A DNA stretch of 38,737 nucleotides from positions 1 to 38,737 of the forward strand of contig JBDREX010000002.1 of assembly GCA_043819345.1 (NCBI GenBank), in the 5' to 3' direction. How positions within the stretch are numbered: the first letter of the stretch is position 1; each line of letters opens with the position of its first letter. This document shows, piece after piece, positions 15,142 through 23,582 of this stretch. Source of the stretch: CAYRDK01 sp043819345. Lineage in GTDB: Bacteria > Omnitrophota > Gorgyraeia > Velamenicoccales > Velamenicoccaceae. The notes below the pieces were generated by a model that did not search any database, was not told the DNA's origin, and was given only the letters and a program-made list of their open reading frames with translations. The position numbers and the translations under genes were made by a program.

Positions 15142-16698
15142 ATGGAATACAGAAACCTTCCAGATATCATTAAACACAAAGCTGAACAACATCCCTTACG
15201 AACTGCTATTGTTTTTGGAAAAAGAAAATATTCCTATAACGAACTCTATGAAAATGCAAAAACAATAGGTAGTGTCTTGAAACAAAAGGGTGTTCAAAAA
15301 AATGACAAAGTTGCGCTCCTGTTGGATAATTGCCCGGATTTTGTCTTTTGTTATTTTGGTATTCTTTTGGCGCAAGCTATTATTGTCCCCATAAACCATA
15401 TGTTTAAAAGAGATGAGATCAAATTCATTTTAGAAGACTCTCAGAGCACAACATTAATTACTTCGGCCGCCTACACTCGCATAGCTCAGGAACTAAATGT
15501 GATGATCCATGATTTAAGTAACATCCTTTACACAAACCAAAACACGCAAGATGAACCATCTCTCAAAAAATACGCATCCGGAAATCTTCCTCTTGAAAAC
15601 AAGCCAATCATCCATCAAAACAACATATCCGGGCAAGACATAGCTGTTTTTCTCTACACCTCGGGTACAACGGGCCACCCAAAAGCGGCCCAGCTTAGCC
15701 ATAATAATCTTTTGGCAAATGTCATCTCCTCAACAAAAACAATTCGAACCACACGCAAAGATACCTTTATCTGCTTTTTACCTTTGTTTCATTCCTTTGC
15801 GGTCACCGTTTGTATGTTGATGCCTCTCTACAGCGGCGCTAAAGTCGTTATCATGAAATCTCCTCGGCCTGTTAAAAAACTTTTAAGAATGATTCGCCGC
15901 AATAAAGTAACTATTTTCGTTGGCATTCCTTCTATTTATGGCATTCTCAAAGATTTTAAATTACCTAAATTTTTGCCTCTTAGGCTATTGCGCCTGTTCA
16001 ATCCTATTCGCCTATGTATATCGGGAGCAGCAGCCCTGCCAATAGAAGTTTTTACTAAATTTGAAAAAAAATTCGGCATTCCTTTGTTAGAAGGCTACGG
16101 CCTAACCGAAGCTTCTCCAGTTGTTTCTCTGAATCCTCTAAAGGGCAAACGCAAACCAGGTTCTATCGGCTTACCTATCCCTAACGTCAAAGTAAAAATT
16201 GTTGATGAACAGGAAAGAGAAGTGGGCACAGGCCAGATTGGAGAACTGTGCGTACATGGCCCCAATATCATGAAGGGTTATTTTAAAAAAGAAAAGGAAA
16301 CCAAGGAAATACTATCCAACAACTGGCTCAAAACGGGAGATATGGCCAAAAAAGACGACGAAGGGTATCTCTATATTGTCGACAGAAAAAAAGACATGGT
16401 CAACGTTCGCGGGCTCAACGTTTATCCTAGAGAAATCGAAGAAATTCTCTATCAAAATCCTGACATCAAAGAAGCGGCTGTCATCGGTGTAGCAGATATT
16501 CACAAAGGGGAGGTGCCGAAGGGTTTTGTTGTCCTGAGAGAAAACGCTACCTGCACTGAGCATGATATTATTAACTACCTGAAACAGCGCTTGGCTCTCT
16601 ATAAAATACCAAGAAGAATTGAAATTAGAGAGAGCTTGCCAAAAAATACGACCGGAAAAATCTTAAAACGACACCTGGCACAAGAAGGAAAAAGTTGA
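15142..16698 (+). CDS. AMP-forming fatty-acid CoA ligase
   Basis: A 518-aa ANL-superfamily ligase, probably long- or medium-chain fatty acyl-CoA synthetase, which adenylates a carboxylic acid with ATP and transfers it to CoA. The signatures are LYTSGTTGHPKAA (P-loop, near residue 172), EGYGLTEASPV (near 319), LKTGDMAKKDDEGYLYIVDR (adenylation/hinge, near 395) and PKNTTGKILKR with the catalytic lysine near the C-terminus. The chain length preferred cannot be read from the sequence. No transport or beta-oxidation gene is adjacent. Confidence 0.88.
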   Translation: MEYRNLPDIIKHKAEQHPLRTAIVFGKRKYSYNELYENAKTIGSVLKQKGVQKNDKVALLLDNCPDFVFCYFGILLAQAIIVPINHMFKRDEIKFILEDSQSTTLITSAAYTRIAQELNVMIHDLSNILYTNQNTQDEPSLKKYASGNLPLENKPIIHQNNISGQDIAVFLYTSGTTGHPKAAQLSHNNLLANVISSTKTIRTTRKDTFICFLPLFHSFAVTVCMLMPLYSGAKVVIMKSPRPVKKLLRMIRRNKVTIFVGIPSIYGILKDFKLPKFLPLRLLRLFNPIRLCISGAAALPIEVFTKFEKKFGIPLLEGYGLTEASPVVSLNPLKGKRKPGSIGLPIPNVKVKIVDEQEREVGTGQIGELCVHGPNIMKGYFKKEKETKEILSNNWLKTGDMAKKDDEGYLYIVDRKKDMVNVRGLNVYPREIEEILYQNPDIKEAAVIGVADIHKGEVPKGFVVLRENATCTEHDIINYLKQRLALYKIPRRIEIRESLPKNTTGKILKRHLAQEGKS

Positions 16699-16723
16699 CA
16701 TAAAAATAAAAAAAGTCCATAAT
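16695..16723 (+). promoter_or_regulatory. Sigma70-like promoter before 16757
   Basis: A perfect TTGACA (16695-16700), a 17-base spacer and CATAAT (16718-16723), overlapping the end of the ligase gene. The leader to the ATG at 16757 would be about 27 bases. Confidence 0.65.
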
Positions 16724-16756
16724 ATGCTCACAGTATTGTAAGATAAAACTCTAGCT

Positions 16757-17140
16757 ATGCCAGAAATAAAAAGCAAAAATTTTAGAAAATCAAGGATCAG
16801 GAACTCTTTTCGTTCTGGCTTAAAAAAAGCCATACATATGGGGATCCTTGTTATTGTAGGCGAATACATGCTTCTTAACGTCATCAATCTTTCCCTATCC
16901 CAAAAAGGAATGTTACTGCCTTATGCGAACATGCCCAACCATATCATGAACTTTGCTGTCAGTGAAAAACCTATTCTGAGGGTCGCTCAAGCATGTAACA
17001 ATATTAAAAAAAATATTGATTTCGACAATATCCTGCAAAACCAAGACCCTGTTAATATAAAAGGCTCACGGCCAGACTTTAGAACACTCAATCTCCAAGA
17101 CAAGGAAGGGGCAAAAATAGGATACGTAGTTAAATTTTAA
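16757..17140 (+). CDS. Hypothetical basic protein with one membrane segment
   Basis: A 127-aa protein of unknown family. The first 25 residues are strongly basic and would be cytosolic, a hydrophobic segment spans about 27-47, and the remaining 80 polar residues would lie outside. This layout is that of a small bitopic membrane protein with no recognised domain. It has a strong promoter and is followed 34 bases later by a basic helical protein gene that ends at a hairpin, so the pair form a short transcription unit. Confidence 0.6.
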   Translation: MPEIKSKNFRKSRIRNSFRSGLKKAIHMGILVIVGEYMLLNVINLSLSQKGMLLPYANMPNHIMNFAVSEKPILRVAQACNNIKKNIDFDNILQNQDPVNIKGSRPDFRTLNLQDKEGAKIGYVVKF

Positions 17141-17174
17141 TGTCCGGAACCACTTACAAGAAAAGGAGCTCGAT

Positions 17175-17489
17175 ATGAAAAAAGTTAAAAATTCAATCCA
17201 GAAGGAAATTGAAAAAATTTGGCCAGACGCGCAAAAAAATATCTCTAAAATCAATAAAGACGCGATTAAATTACTAGAAAAAGGCGAAAAAAATCTGTTA
17301 GCCATTTACAATACCACAAAGAAAAAAACTGAAGAGATCGTTTTCAAAGCAAAAAGAGAAGAACTTTATTACGAACTTGGAAAAATGGTCGCTTCACGCT
17401 TAACCAAGGAACAGCTCAAAAATAAAAAAATCGCCTTTATCGCTGGTGAAATCAGGAAATTGTCCAATAAAATCCGTATAAAAAAATAG
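17175..17489 (+). CDS. Hypothetical basic helical protein
   Basis: A 104-aa, lysine-rich, entirely helical protein with coiled-coil character across about 10-60 and no cysteines. No family recognised; the composition would suit a nucleoid- or membrane-associated protein, but that is a guess. AAAAGGAG at about 17161-17168 is a good ribosome-binding site. The gene is followed by the strong hairpin at 17501-17563. Confidence 0.6.
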   Translation: MKKVKNSIQKEIEKIWPDAQKNISKINKDAIKLLEKGEKNLLAIYNTTKKKTEEIVFKAKREELYYELGKMVASRLTKEQLKNKKIAFIAGEIRKLSNKIRIKK

Positions 17490-17500
17490 ATTCTAAAAGA

Positions 17501-17563
17501 TTAACCGCATAGGTTCAAAACAGGTAAACATCTCCTGTAAACACCTATGCGGTTAATTTTTTT
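17501..17563 (+). terminator. Strong intrinsic terminator, possibly also a lexA leader element
   Basis: TTAACCGCATAGGT (17501-17514) is a perfect 14-base inverted match to 17543-17556, followed by seven Ts (17557-17563). Inside it sits a second stem, ACAGG (17520-17524) with CCTGT (17534-17538). The structure would terminate the 16757-17489 unit. It also lies directly before the lexA start codon, and TTCAAA (17514-17519) with TAAACA (17538-17543), 18 bases apart, could form a weak lexA promoter whose spacer is the inner inverted repeat. Confidence 0.8.
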
Positions 17564-17570
17564 AAAGCGC

Positions 17571-18194
17571 ATGAAACTTAAATCAAGCTTGAAACATTCT
17601 CCATCATCCAACCTAACTGTAAAACAAACCGCGGTGTTAAACTTTATTCAGAACGCTATTTTAAACAACAATAAACCACCCACCATCAGAGAGATTGGTG
17701 CTGAATTCGGCTTTCAGTCAACCGGAACGACCCGGGGATACCTAAAACAACTGCACAATAAAGGCCATATCCGGCTTGGCAGACACCAAGCCAGGTCTAT
17801 TGAATTACCAGGCCGCACAAACCTTAAAATCCCTTTACTAGGCAATATTACAGCCGGAACACCAAACTTTGCCGAAGAAGATATTGATCGATACTTCAAT
17901 CTGGAAAAAATTTTTCCAACAAGAGATTCCAATATTTTTGGCCTAAAAGTAATAGGTGATAGCATGATTGAAAAGGGAATCCAGGAGGGAGACATCGCTA
18001 TTGTCAGAAAACAACAAAACGCCTCGAACAATGATATCGTTGTTGCTCTCTTGGAAAGCGAAGCGACAATAAAAATATTAAAAATACATAAAACCGGAGC
18101 TTCACTTAATCCTGCAAATAAAAACTACGATCCCATCAACAAACCTTTTTCGATCATCGGCAAAGTTATCGCTGTTATCAAACAATTCAGTTAG
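17571..18194 (+). CDS. lexA: LexA repressor, SOS regulator
   Basis: A 207-aa LexA with every functional part. The winged-helix DNA-binding domain (about 14-75) contains PPTIREIGAEFGF and TGTTRGYLKQLHNKG; the S24 autoprotease domain has the A95-G96 cleavage site in ITAGTP, S131 in GDSM and K168 in EATIK. It is predicted to repress SOS genes until RecA filaments trigger self-cleavage. I start at the ATG at 17571; an ATG at 17547 would lie inside the terminator stem and adds an unlikely peptide. The DNA-binding helix differs enough from that of E. coli that the box cannot be predicted. It converges on the minus-strand gene with six bases between. Confidence 0.93.
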   Translation: MKLKSSLKHSPSSNLTVKQTAVLNFIQNAILNNNKPPTIREIGAEFGFQSTGTTRGYLKQLHNKGHIRLGRHQARSIELPGRTNLKIPLLGNITAGTPNFAEEDIDRYFNLEKIFPTRDSNIFGLKVIGDSMIEKGIQEGDIAIVRKQQNASNNDIVVALLESEATIKILKIHKTGASLNPANKNYDPINKPFSIIGKVIAVIKQFS

Positions 18195-18199
18195 CCTTT

Positions 18200-18499
18200 C
18201 TACTTTAACCTTTTTAACCTCTTTTTAAGGATCATTTTACTATAATCCTTCAGAACATAGAGGACCAAAAGACCTACAGGCCCAAGAATACCAAATAATC
18301 CCATATACCAACTATGGCCCTTGCCTTTGACATACATAAAGCAGCCGCAGACAAACAACACATAGCCACCCAACATAATAGCCAATCCGAAATAGTTATA
18401 TATTGATGTAGAGGCCCAAAAGAGAAAAGAGCCAAAAGAAAAAAATAATACGCCACCCCAAATCCCTACAATTGTCTGAAACCTGTATTCTCTAAGCAT
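18200..18499 (-). CDS. Small multi-pass membrane protein, unknown
   Basis: A 99-aa protein with three hydrophobic segments (about 9-29, 36-56 and 64-84) and a basic C-terminal tail (KKRLKRLK). The C-terminal half, with K-G-K-G-H-S-W-Y-M-G-L-F-G and G-P-V-G-L-L-V-L, resembles a common family of tiny bacterial membrane proteins without known function. AGGAAGG precedes the ATG on the minus strand. It is transcribed divergently from the coiled-coil gene at 18608. Confidence 0.6.
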   Translation of the reverse strand: MLREYRFQTIVGIWGGVLFFSFGSFLFWASTSIYNYFGLAIMLGGYVLFVCGCFMYVKGKGHSWYMGLFGILGPVGLLVLYVLKDYSKMILKKRLKRLK

Positions 18500-18571
18500 A
18501 CTGCCTTCCTGTTACGATAATTTTATTGTTTTATTTTATCATAAACTGGCTTAAAATAACTACATAAAAAT

Positions 18572-18600
18572 TTGTCAACCTAGCTATTTTAAAGTAGAAT
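18572..18600 (+). promoter_or_regulatory. Sigma70-like promoter with leaderless start
   Basis: TTGTCA (18572-18577), exactly 17 bases, TAGAAT (18595-18600). The predicted start, near 18607, is one base from the ATG at 18608. Confidence 0.65.
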
Positions 18601-18607
18601 ATAGAGC

Positions 18608-19288
18608 ATGGACTTCCTTATCGTCATTATGGGCCTGATTTTCCTGGGCATTATCGGAACACTGGCATTTTTCTTTCTAAAAGAACCGGCTGAAAAAGCA
18701 GCTGCAACCGGCCTGAATGGAAAAATAGCCCAGGAAGCTGGTACCTCAAACCACCTTTCCAATAAAAAAACTATTGAATATGAAGAGAAGATTAAAAAAC
18801 TTGAGGACGGACTTGATAAAACAAAAATTGAGCTCACACAGACTAAAGATGAATTAAAAAAACTCCTTGATGAAAAATCTCATATTGTTTTTGACACAGA
18901 GCAATATGAAAAATTTAAAAAAGAACACCAGGAGCTCAAGGGCGAGCTTCTCAAAAAAGAAGAACTCTTGGAAAAAGAAATTTCCTTAAGACGAACCCAA
19001 TCTCAAGAACTCATACAAATAAAACAAGATCTGGCCGCGACCAGACAAAAAATCAGCGAAACCGAAGATGCCTTGCGCAAATCCCAAACAACTGCTGAAA
19101 ATTATAAAAAAACAATAGAAGAACAAAAAAAAGAACTTGCCCAGCACAGTAAAATAGTCAATGAGTACTCCGAAAAAAAATCTGATGGACAATGGGTCGC
19201 CAGAGAAGAATTCACCAAGCTGGAAGCTGAACTAAATGAAAAAGAACAAATGCTGCAAAAACTCCTATCTATCAAAAAAGACCCGTAA
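18608..19288 (+). CDS. Membrane-anchored coiled-coil protein
   Basis: A 226-aa protein with an N-terminal membrane helix (about 2-25) followed by about 180 residues of nearly continuous coiled coil rich in Glu, Lys, Gln and Leu, and ending in a short charged tail. It may act as a tether or scaffold facing the cytosol or periplasm; orientation is unclear. The coiled coil gives spurious similarity to many proteins, so no family is claimed. It has its own promoter and is followed six bases later by a secreted protein gene. Confidence 0.65.
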   Translation: MDFLIVIMGLIFLGIIGTLAFFFLKEPAEKAAATGLNGKIAQEAGTSNHLSNKKTIEYEEKIKKLEDGLDKTKIELTQTKDELKKLLDEKSHIVFDTEQYEKFKKEHQELKGELLKKEELLEKEISLRRTQSQELIQIKQDLAATRQKISETEDALRKSQTTAENYKKTIEEQKKELAQHSKIVNEYSEKKSDGQWVAREEFTKLEAELNEKEQMLQKLLSIKKDP

Positions 19289-19294
19289 AAACAA

Positions 19295-19933
19295 ATGAAA
19301 AAATTCCTCTGTATTCCAATACTCATTTTTCTTGTCCAAAATATTGCCTTGGCTCAATCGGAACCAAGAAAAATTAAGCCTCCTAAAAAAATAGAATACG
19401 ATTCTAAAATCTACCGTTATGATCCAAGCTGGGAGGATAAGGATACCTATCTAGAAACAAACCTTGATGAAGACGAAGATAATGAAATCATCATTTCTTT
19501 TATGGGCAGTTTTAAACCGGAAATAGAAGACAAAAGGGAGGATTATAAACCTTTTACGCGTGAAAAAAAGGAAATTGCCATCATTAAACACCAGGCCTTC
19601 TATCAAATATACGACAAAGGCCTAGATGGGTATTATCAACCTGTTAGAACATTCACCGGCATGGACCAATCAGGCAGAATAGAACTCATAGAACTTGACG
19701 GCTATCATCCTAAAGCTATCGCTATTTACAGCCCGGGAGGACGCGACTATCTGGACTTATCTATTTACCTCTGGCAAGAAGGAGGCTATAGGCAAATTTT
19801 TACTTATGGAGGCCCGCGAAATATATCCATAGATACCCATAGTCAACCCATCTCTGTTGTGTGTAAAAAAGATGGCGTACAGCAGAATAATATCGTTGCA
19901 AAATGGGACAAAACAACGTCCTCGTTTAGATAA
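19295..19933 (+). CDS. Secreted hypothetical protein
   Basis: A 212-aa exported protein: a signal peptide of about 21 residues ends at A-L-A-Q. The mature part contains D-E-D-E-D-N-E near residue 65, like calcium-binding loops in VCBS/FG-GAP repeats, followed by two or three beta-rich blocks with a Tyr/Gly-rich strand around S-P-G-G-R-D-Y. It could be a single degraded repeat of that type, but this is not certain. Co-transcription with the coiled-coil gene is likely from the six-base gap. Confidence 0.6.
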   Translation: MKKFLCIPILIFLVQNIALAQSEPRKIKPPKKIEYDSKIYRYDPSWEDKDTYLETNLDEDEDNEIIISFMGSFKPEIEDKREDYKPFTREKKEIAIIKHQAFYQIYDKGLDGYYQPVRTFTGMDQSGRIELIELDGYHPKAIAIYSPGGRDYLDLSIYLWQEGGYRQIFTYGGPRNISIDTHSQPISVVCKKDGVQQNNIVAKWDKTTSSFR

Positions 19934-19988
19934 TTTATTTTTTCTAAAAATATAAAAAAAACATAGAAATATGAAAGGGTTTTGGGTT

Positions 19989-20039
19989 ACAATGTATTGT
20001 CATTAAAGCATTTATTCAATTATTTTTCGCAAAATAATT
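19989..20039 (+). promoter_or_regulatory. Two inverted repeats in the leader of the receiver gene
   Basis: ACAATGTATTGT (19989-20000) is a compact palindrome with five-base arms and a two-base centre. AATTATTTT (20018-20026) pairs with AAAATAATT (20031-20039) around TCGC and ends four bases before the AGGAG ribosome-binding site (20043-20047). The first is operator-like; the second could hide or present the ribosome-binding site. AT-rich DNA makes chance pairing possible. I do not see a clean promoter here. Confidence 0.35.
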
Positions 20040-20054
20040 TTCAGGAGCAAAAAC

Positions 20055-20444
20055 ATGGAAAGACCACTTAATATCATGTTGGTGGATAACGAAGCAGAGT
20101 TTCTAGATGCCATCACTTATTGGCTGGAAACAAAAGAACACCGGGTACAAGTTTGCTATACCGGCCCTGATGCCCTGGAAGCAATTAAAAAAGATCCTCC
20201 GGATATCATTTTTCTTGATATATACATGCCAGATATGGACGGCTTAGAAGTACTAAAAAAAATCAGGGAATTTAACTCAACTATCCCTGTCATCATTATC
20301 ACCGGATATCCAAAAGAAGATAAGATGCATGAGGCGCTCAGCATGGGAGCGGCTGGTTTTTTTCCAAAAACGATCAATTTTGAAGAGCTCGGCCGAATCA
20401 TTAAAGCAGCTGTAAGAACGCATAAAGATTTGCATCATTCATAA
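20055..20444 (+). CDS. Stand-alone response-regulator receiver
   Basis: A 129-aa receiver domain with no output domain. The acidic pair lies in V-D-N-E (residues 10-13), the phospho-acceptor is D56 in FLDIYMPDMDG, the switch threonine is in IITGY and the lysine is in FFPKTI, so it should be phosphorylatable. Single-domain receivers act by protein-protein contact or as phosphate relays. No histidine kinase is in the window. It is followed by the epimerase gene 27 bases later and appears to head the exopolysaccharide cluster. Confidence 0.88.
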   Translation: MERPLNIMLVDNEAEFLDAITYWLETKEHRVQVCYTGPDALEAIKKDPPDIIFLDIYMPDMDGLEVLKKIREFNSTIPVIIITGYPKEDKMHEALSMGAAGFFPKTINFEELGRIIKAAVRTHKDLHHS

Positions 20445-20471
20445 TTCTTAGAGCAACTTCCAACTTATTCC

Positions 20472-21461
20472 ATGAGAAAAAAACAAAAAAAAATCATAGC
20501 TCTCGTAACAGGCGGAGCGGGTTTTATCGGTTCTCATTTATGCGAAGAGCTCTTAAACAGAAATTACCGCGTTATCTGCATAGACAACCTTTCCACAGGC
20601 TCAAAGAACAATATCAAGCATCTCTTAAAAAATACGGACTTTCTTTTTTATAAAAGCTCTATTCTTAACAAAAAAATAATGGTACTTTTAATAAAAAAGT
20701 GCGACATTATCTTTCATATGGCAGCGGCCGTTGGAGTAAAGCTCATCATCAAAGACTCCCTGAATTCTATCTTAACAAATGTTGAAGGGACGGCTAACAT
20801 ATTGCGCCTGGCGGGCAAATACCATAAAAAAGTTATCCTCGCATCCAGTTCCGAGGTCTACGGTAAACATGACTGTTTGGCCATCACAGAAGAAGACGAC
20901 CATGTCATTGGCTCAACTGTTGTTAATAGATGGAGCTACTCAGCAAGCAAGGCTATTGATGAATTCCTGGCCTTAGGTTATGCGAAAGTCAAAAAGCTGC
21001 ATGTTGTTATCATAAGGCTTTTTAATATCGTTGGCCCTCGCCAAAGCGACCGTTACGGCATGGTTTTACCAGCTTTTATCAAACAAGCGCTCTCAAATCA
21101 GCCCATCACCATTTATGGAGACGGCTCTCAAGCACGATCCTTTGCTTACATCAATGATGCTATTGACGGAATTATTGAGCTGAGCATAAATAAAAAAGCT
21201 GAGGGAGAAATCTTTAATCTGGGAAATAATGAACCAATCCAAATTAAGGCCTTAGCAGAAAAAGTAAAAGAGATCCTTGCCTCTAAATCAAAAATTGTTT
21301 TTATCCCTTATGAAAAAGCGTATGGTGCTAATTTTGAAGATATTCCATGCCGTATTCCCGATATATCAAAAATACAAGCATGTATTCATTACATGCCCCG
21401 GTACAATCTGGATTTCATTATCAAAAATACAGCATCCTACATCCAAAAAAACAAGAAATGA
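20472..21461 (+). CDS. NAD-dependent sugar-nucleotide epimerase/dehydratase
   Basis: A 329-aa extended short-chain dehydrogenase. The NAD-binding motif is VTGGAGFIGSHL near residue 14, the Y-x3-K catalytic pair is in WSYSASKAIDEF, with the serine in ASSSEVYGK, and RLFNIVGPRQ and YGDGSQARSFAYINDA are also present. These fit UDP-glucose 4-epimerases, UDP-glucuronate epimerases and UDP-xylose synthases; the exact activity cannot be resolved by eye. Because it precedes a glycosyltransferase operon it probably supplies the activated sugar. Its stop overlaps the next start (ATGA). Confidence 0.85.
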   Translation: MRKKQKKIIALVTGGAGFIGSHLCEELLNRNYRVICIDNLSTGSKNNIKHLLKNTDFLFYKSSILNKKIMVLLIKKCDIIFHMAAAVGVKLIIKDSLNSILTNVEGTANILRLAGKYHKKVILASSSEVYGKHDCLAITEEDDHVIGSTVVNRWSYSASKAIDEFLALGYAKVKKLHVVIIRLFNIVGPRQSDRYGMVLPAFIKQALSNQPITIYGDGSQARSFAYINDAIDGIIELSINKKAEGEIFNLGNNEPIQIKALAEKVKEILASKSKIVFIPYEKAYGANFEDIPCRIPDISKIQACIHYMPRYNLDFIIKNTASYIQKNKK

Positions 21462-22276
21462 AAAGAGCCTCATTAGCAATCTTCATTTTTTTAAGTTTTC
21501 TTTTTCCGCTTATCGCAAATGCTCAACACACCGAAATAGAAAAAGAGGTCAAACAACAAAAACCAATCTTTGAAACAAAAGATTTTCGTTTTTTTCTTTT
21601 CCCAAACTATGAATACAGCTCCATCAAGCAGGGATCCAGAAAAGGCAATTGGAGGATTTTAACCGGCCATATCGCCCTTATGCATAAAAATCTGGAGTCA
21701 CCTTACTTTGAATTTACTCAAAATGAGCGTTTTGGAGAAAAAGACTACACCTATGCCGTTGGGTCTTATTTTAAGCTCAAGGATGATTACCTGCATGCAG
21801 AGGCAAGCTTTGGTGCTGATGTTGACTATATTTACAAAAATAAAGTCCTGTTGGAACACGATCACCTGTTAGTCAAAAACCTCTTCCTGGAAACCCGGGC
21901 TATTTATCTTAATTATCCCGCAGATGACGTCTATATCTTTTCGCCAGGGCTTTTTTATTATTTTGGCGATAACTATGTCAATATCAGCTATAATATGTCT
22001 TTCAAAGAAAGTTACGGCCTGGCTCAGTGGGGTGTAATCAAAGGCCTATTTGCCATAAACAATAAACTTCGTGTTTGGATTGGCACAGCCATTGGTGAAC
22101 GCCTTTATGATATTTACCCGCGTAAAGCCAGCGAACAATACGGCTACATCGGATTTGCGACATTTGAATATAAAATCAACAAAGATTTTGGTTTCAATCT
22201 AGGATATTCCTACTCTATGGAAAAACCCAAGTTTATCAAGCGTAGTGTAAACACCGGCCTATTCATCAAATTCTAA
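21458..22276 (+). CDS. YaiO-like outer-membrane beta-barrel
   Basis: A 272-aa outer-membrane protein: a signal peptide of about 22 residues (ending L-I-A-N-A) is followed by repeating amphipathic beta strands with aromatic girdles and a C-terminal aromatic end (L-F-I-K-F). The pattern fits the YaiO family, whose E. coli member is encoded near a glycosyltransferase. As a barrel encoded beside a polymer synthase it is a candidate polysaccharide exit pore or anchor. I start at the ATG at 21458, overlapping the epimerase stop; an earlier in-frame start at 21347 would bury the signal peptide. Confidence 0.75.
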   Translation: MKRASLAIFIFLSFLFPLIANAQHTEIEKEVKQQKPIFETKDFRFFLFPNYEYSSIKQGSRKGNWRILTGHIALMHKNLESPYFEFTQNERFGEKDYTYAVGSYFKLKDDYLHAEASFGADVDYIYKNKVLLEHDHLLVKNLFLETRAIYLNYPADDVYIFSPGLFYYFGDNYVNISYNMSFKESYGLAQWGVIKGLFAINNKLRVWIGTAIGERLYDIYPRKASEQYGYIGFATFEYKINKDFGFNLGYSYSMEKPKFIKRSVNTGLFIKF

Positions 22277-22285
22277 GAAAATATC

Positions 22286-23581
22286 ATGTATTTTCAAACC
22301 AGATATGCCTACTTTACACATCTCATATGGACGATAGATAAAACTATTTTTGTTATAGCTGTTAGCCTGGCTATTTTTATTTTTTTTTATGCTTTCATAA
22401 GAACCTACAGTTTCAATACAACTGAACAACATTTGGCCAGAATTAAGAAAAAAATCCAAGTATTGTCTCTCGGTGGAAAAGATATCCTGCTAAAAACATC
22501 TCCTATCATCCTCTTAAAAGCTTCACCAAGCCAAATCTTCAACATTATCAAAGAAGATGGCAAAGTCATGCCCGAACAATTCAGAGAAGAACTGCAAGAA
22601 TCCATTATCAGCTCATCTCAATTTAAGCGTGTAAGAAGAATCGCTCAGAGATCCAGTAATATCTGGAAACGCATTGAAGCCATTTACATCCTAAGCCTCA
22701 TTTCACCAGATACAGCCTTAGAAATTCTAAAGAAAACCATAAAAAGCAAAAATGCGGATATGCGATATTTCTCCTTACTAGCCTTAGGTGAAATTAAAAA
22801 CAACGAATCTGCAAAATTGCTACTTGAAAATTTAAATAATCCCTTTTTCAGCCGCCATAAAATTTTATCTCTATTAGAAAGATTCCCTGACGATATCACT
22901 GAAGAAGTTATAAAAAAAATAGATGATCCAAACCCTGCTGTACGCTCCTGGTGTATAAAATTATTAAGCCTGTTTACAAAAAAACAATACTTTGAAAAAA
23001 TTAAACTACTTACGCTTGATTCGGCTGCGGAAGTCCGTGCAACTGCTGCTGAATGCCTGGGAGAATATGGCAACCCTGATGCCAGAGAACCGCTCTTAAG
23101 ATGCCTTAGCGATGATGCATGGTTCGTGAAAATGCAGGCAGCAAGGTCTCTTAATAAAATTTTTGGAAAAGAATACTTAAATGAAATCTCCCGGCTCTTA
23201 ATAACAAGAGAATGGTTCTTAAAAGAAACAGTTAAAGACATCCTGCTCCAGCATTTTGATGATGCCTTACCGCTCATTGAGCAATTCATACAGTCCGATG
23301 ATGAAGATTTACGCCATGACTGCGTTGAAATTCTGGAAAACGCCAACTACATCACCGTACTATTTGCCAACCTACTGCATAACGCGTCTATATCCAGCGT
23401 TTCCCAGCTACGACTGCTTAAAGCAATCGTAAAAATTCATGCACATTTGGGCATCGAAAACGCATTAAATACTTTCGGCAAATCGGAAAGTGAAAAAATC
23501 TTAGAGATCATAGGTGCCTTTGACCAAGAATTAAAAATTCAGATTGAAAATAAATTAAAAAATCTCATTACCGAAAGTTAA
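22286..23581 (+). CDS. Membrane-anchored HEAT-repeat protein
   Basis: A 431-aa protein. One N-terminal membrane segment (about 14-38) anchors a helical body with at least six HEAT-like repeats between about 110 and 330, seen as recurring D-x2-V/M-R blocks (NADMRYFSLLALGEI, PNPAVRSWCIKLL, AAEVRATAAECLGEYG, DAWFVKMQAARSL). HEAT arrays bind other proteins. The gene lies nine bases after the barrel gene and one base before the glycosyltransferase gene, so it probably scaffolds the polymer synthase or bridges it to the barrel. Confidence 0.85.
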   Translation: MYFQTRYAYFTHLIWTIDKTIFVIAVSLAIFIFFYAFIRTYSFNTTEQHLARIKKKIQVLSLGGKDILLKTSPIILLKASPSQIFNIIKEDGKVMPEQFREELQESIISSSQFKRVRRIAQRSSNIWKRIEAIYILSLISPDTALEILKKTIKSKNADMRYFSLLALGEIKNNESAKLLLENLNNPFFSRHKILSLLERFPDDITEEVIKKIDDPNPAVRSWCIKLLSLFTKKQYFEKIKLLTLDSAAEVRATAAECLGEYGNPDAREPLLRCLSDDAWFVKMQAARSLNKIFGKEYLNEISRLLITREWFLKETVKDILLQHFDDALPLIEQFIQSDDEDLRHDCVEILENANYITVLFANLLHNASISSVSQLRLLKAIVKIHAHLGIENALNTFGKSESEKILEIIGAFDQELKIQIENKLKNLITES

Positions 23582-23582
23582 T

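Noticed and set aside
17520..17538. LexA box in the lexA leader
   Set aside because: The ACAGG-N9-CCTGT repeat does not match the palindrome before the Pol IV operon, so I cannot claim a shared LexA motif.
17547..17570. Longer lexA start at 17547
   Set aside because: It would begin inside the terminator stem and adds a peptide not typical of LexA; the ATG at 17571 is preferred.
22684..23346. A 220-codon minus-strand open frame
   Set aside because: It lies entirely inside the HEAT-repeat gene, whose repeats are clear; composition and Ser/Phe richness fit an antisense shadow.
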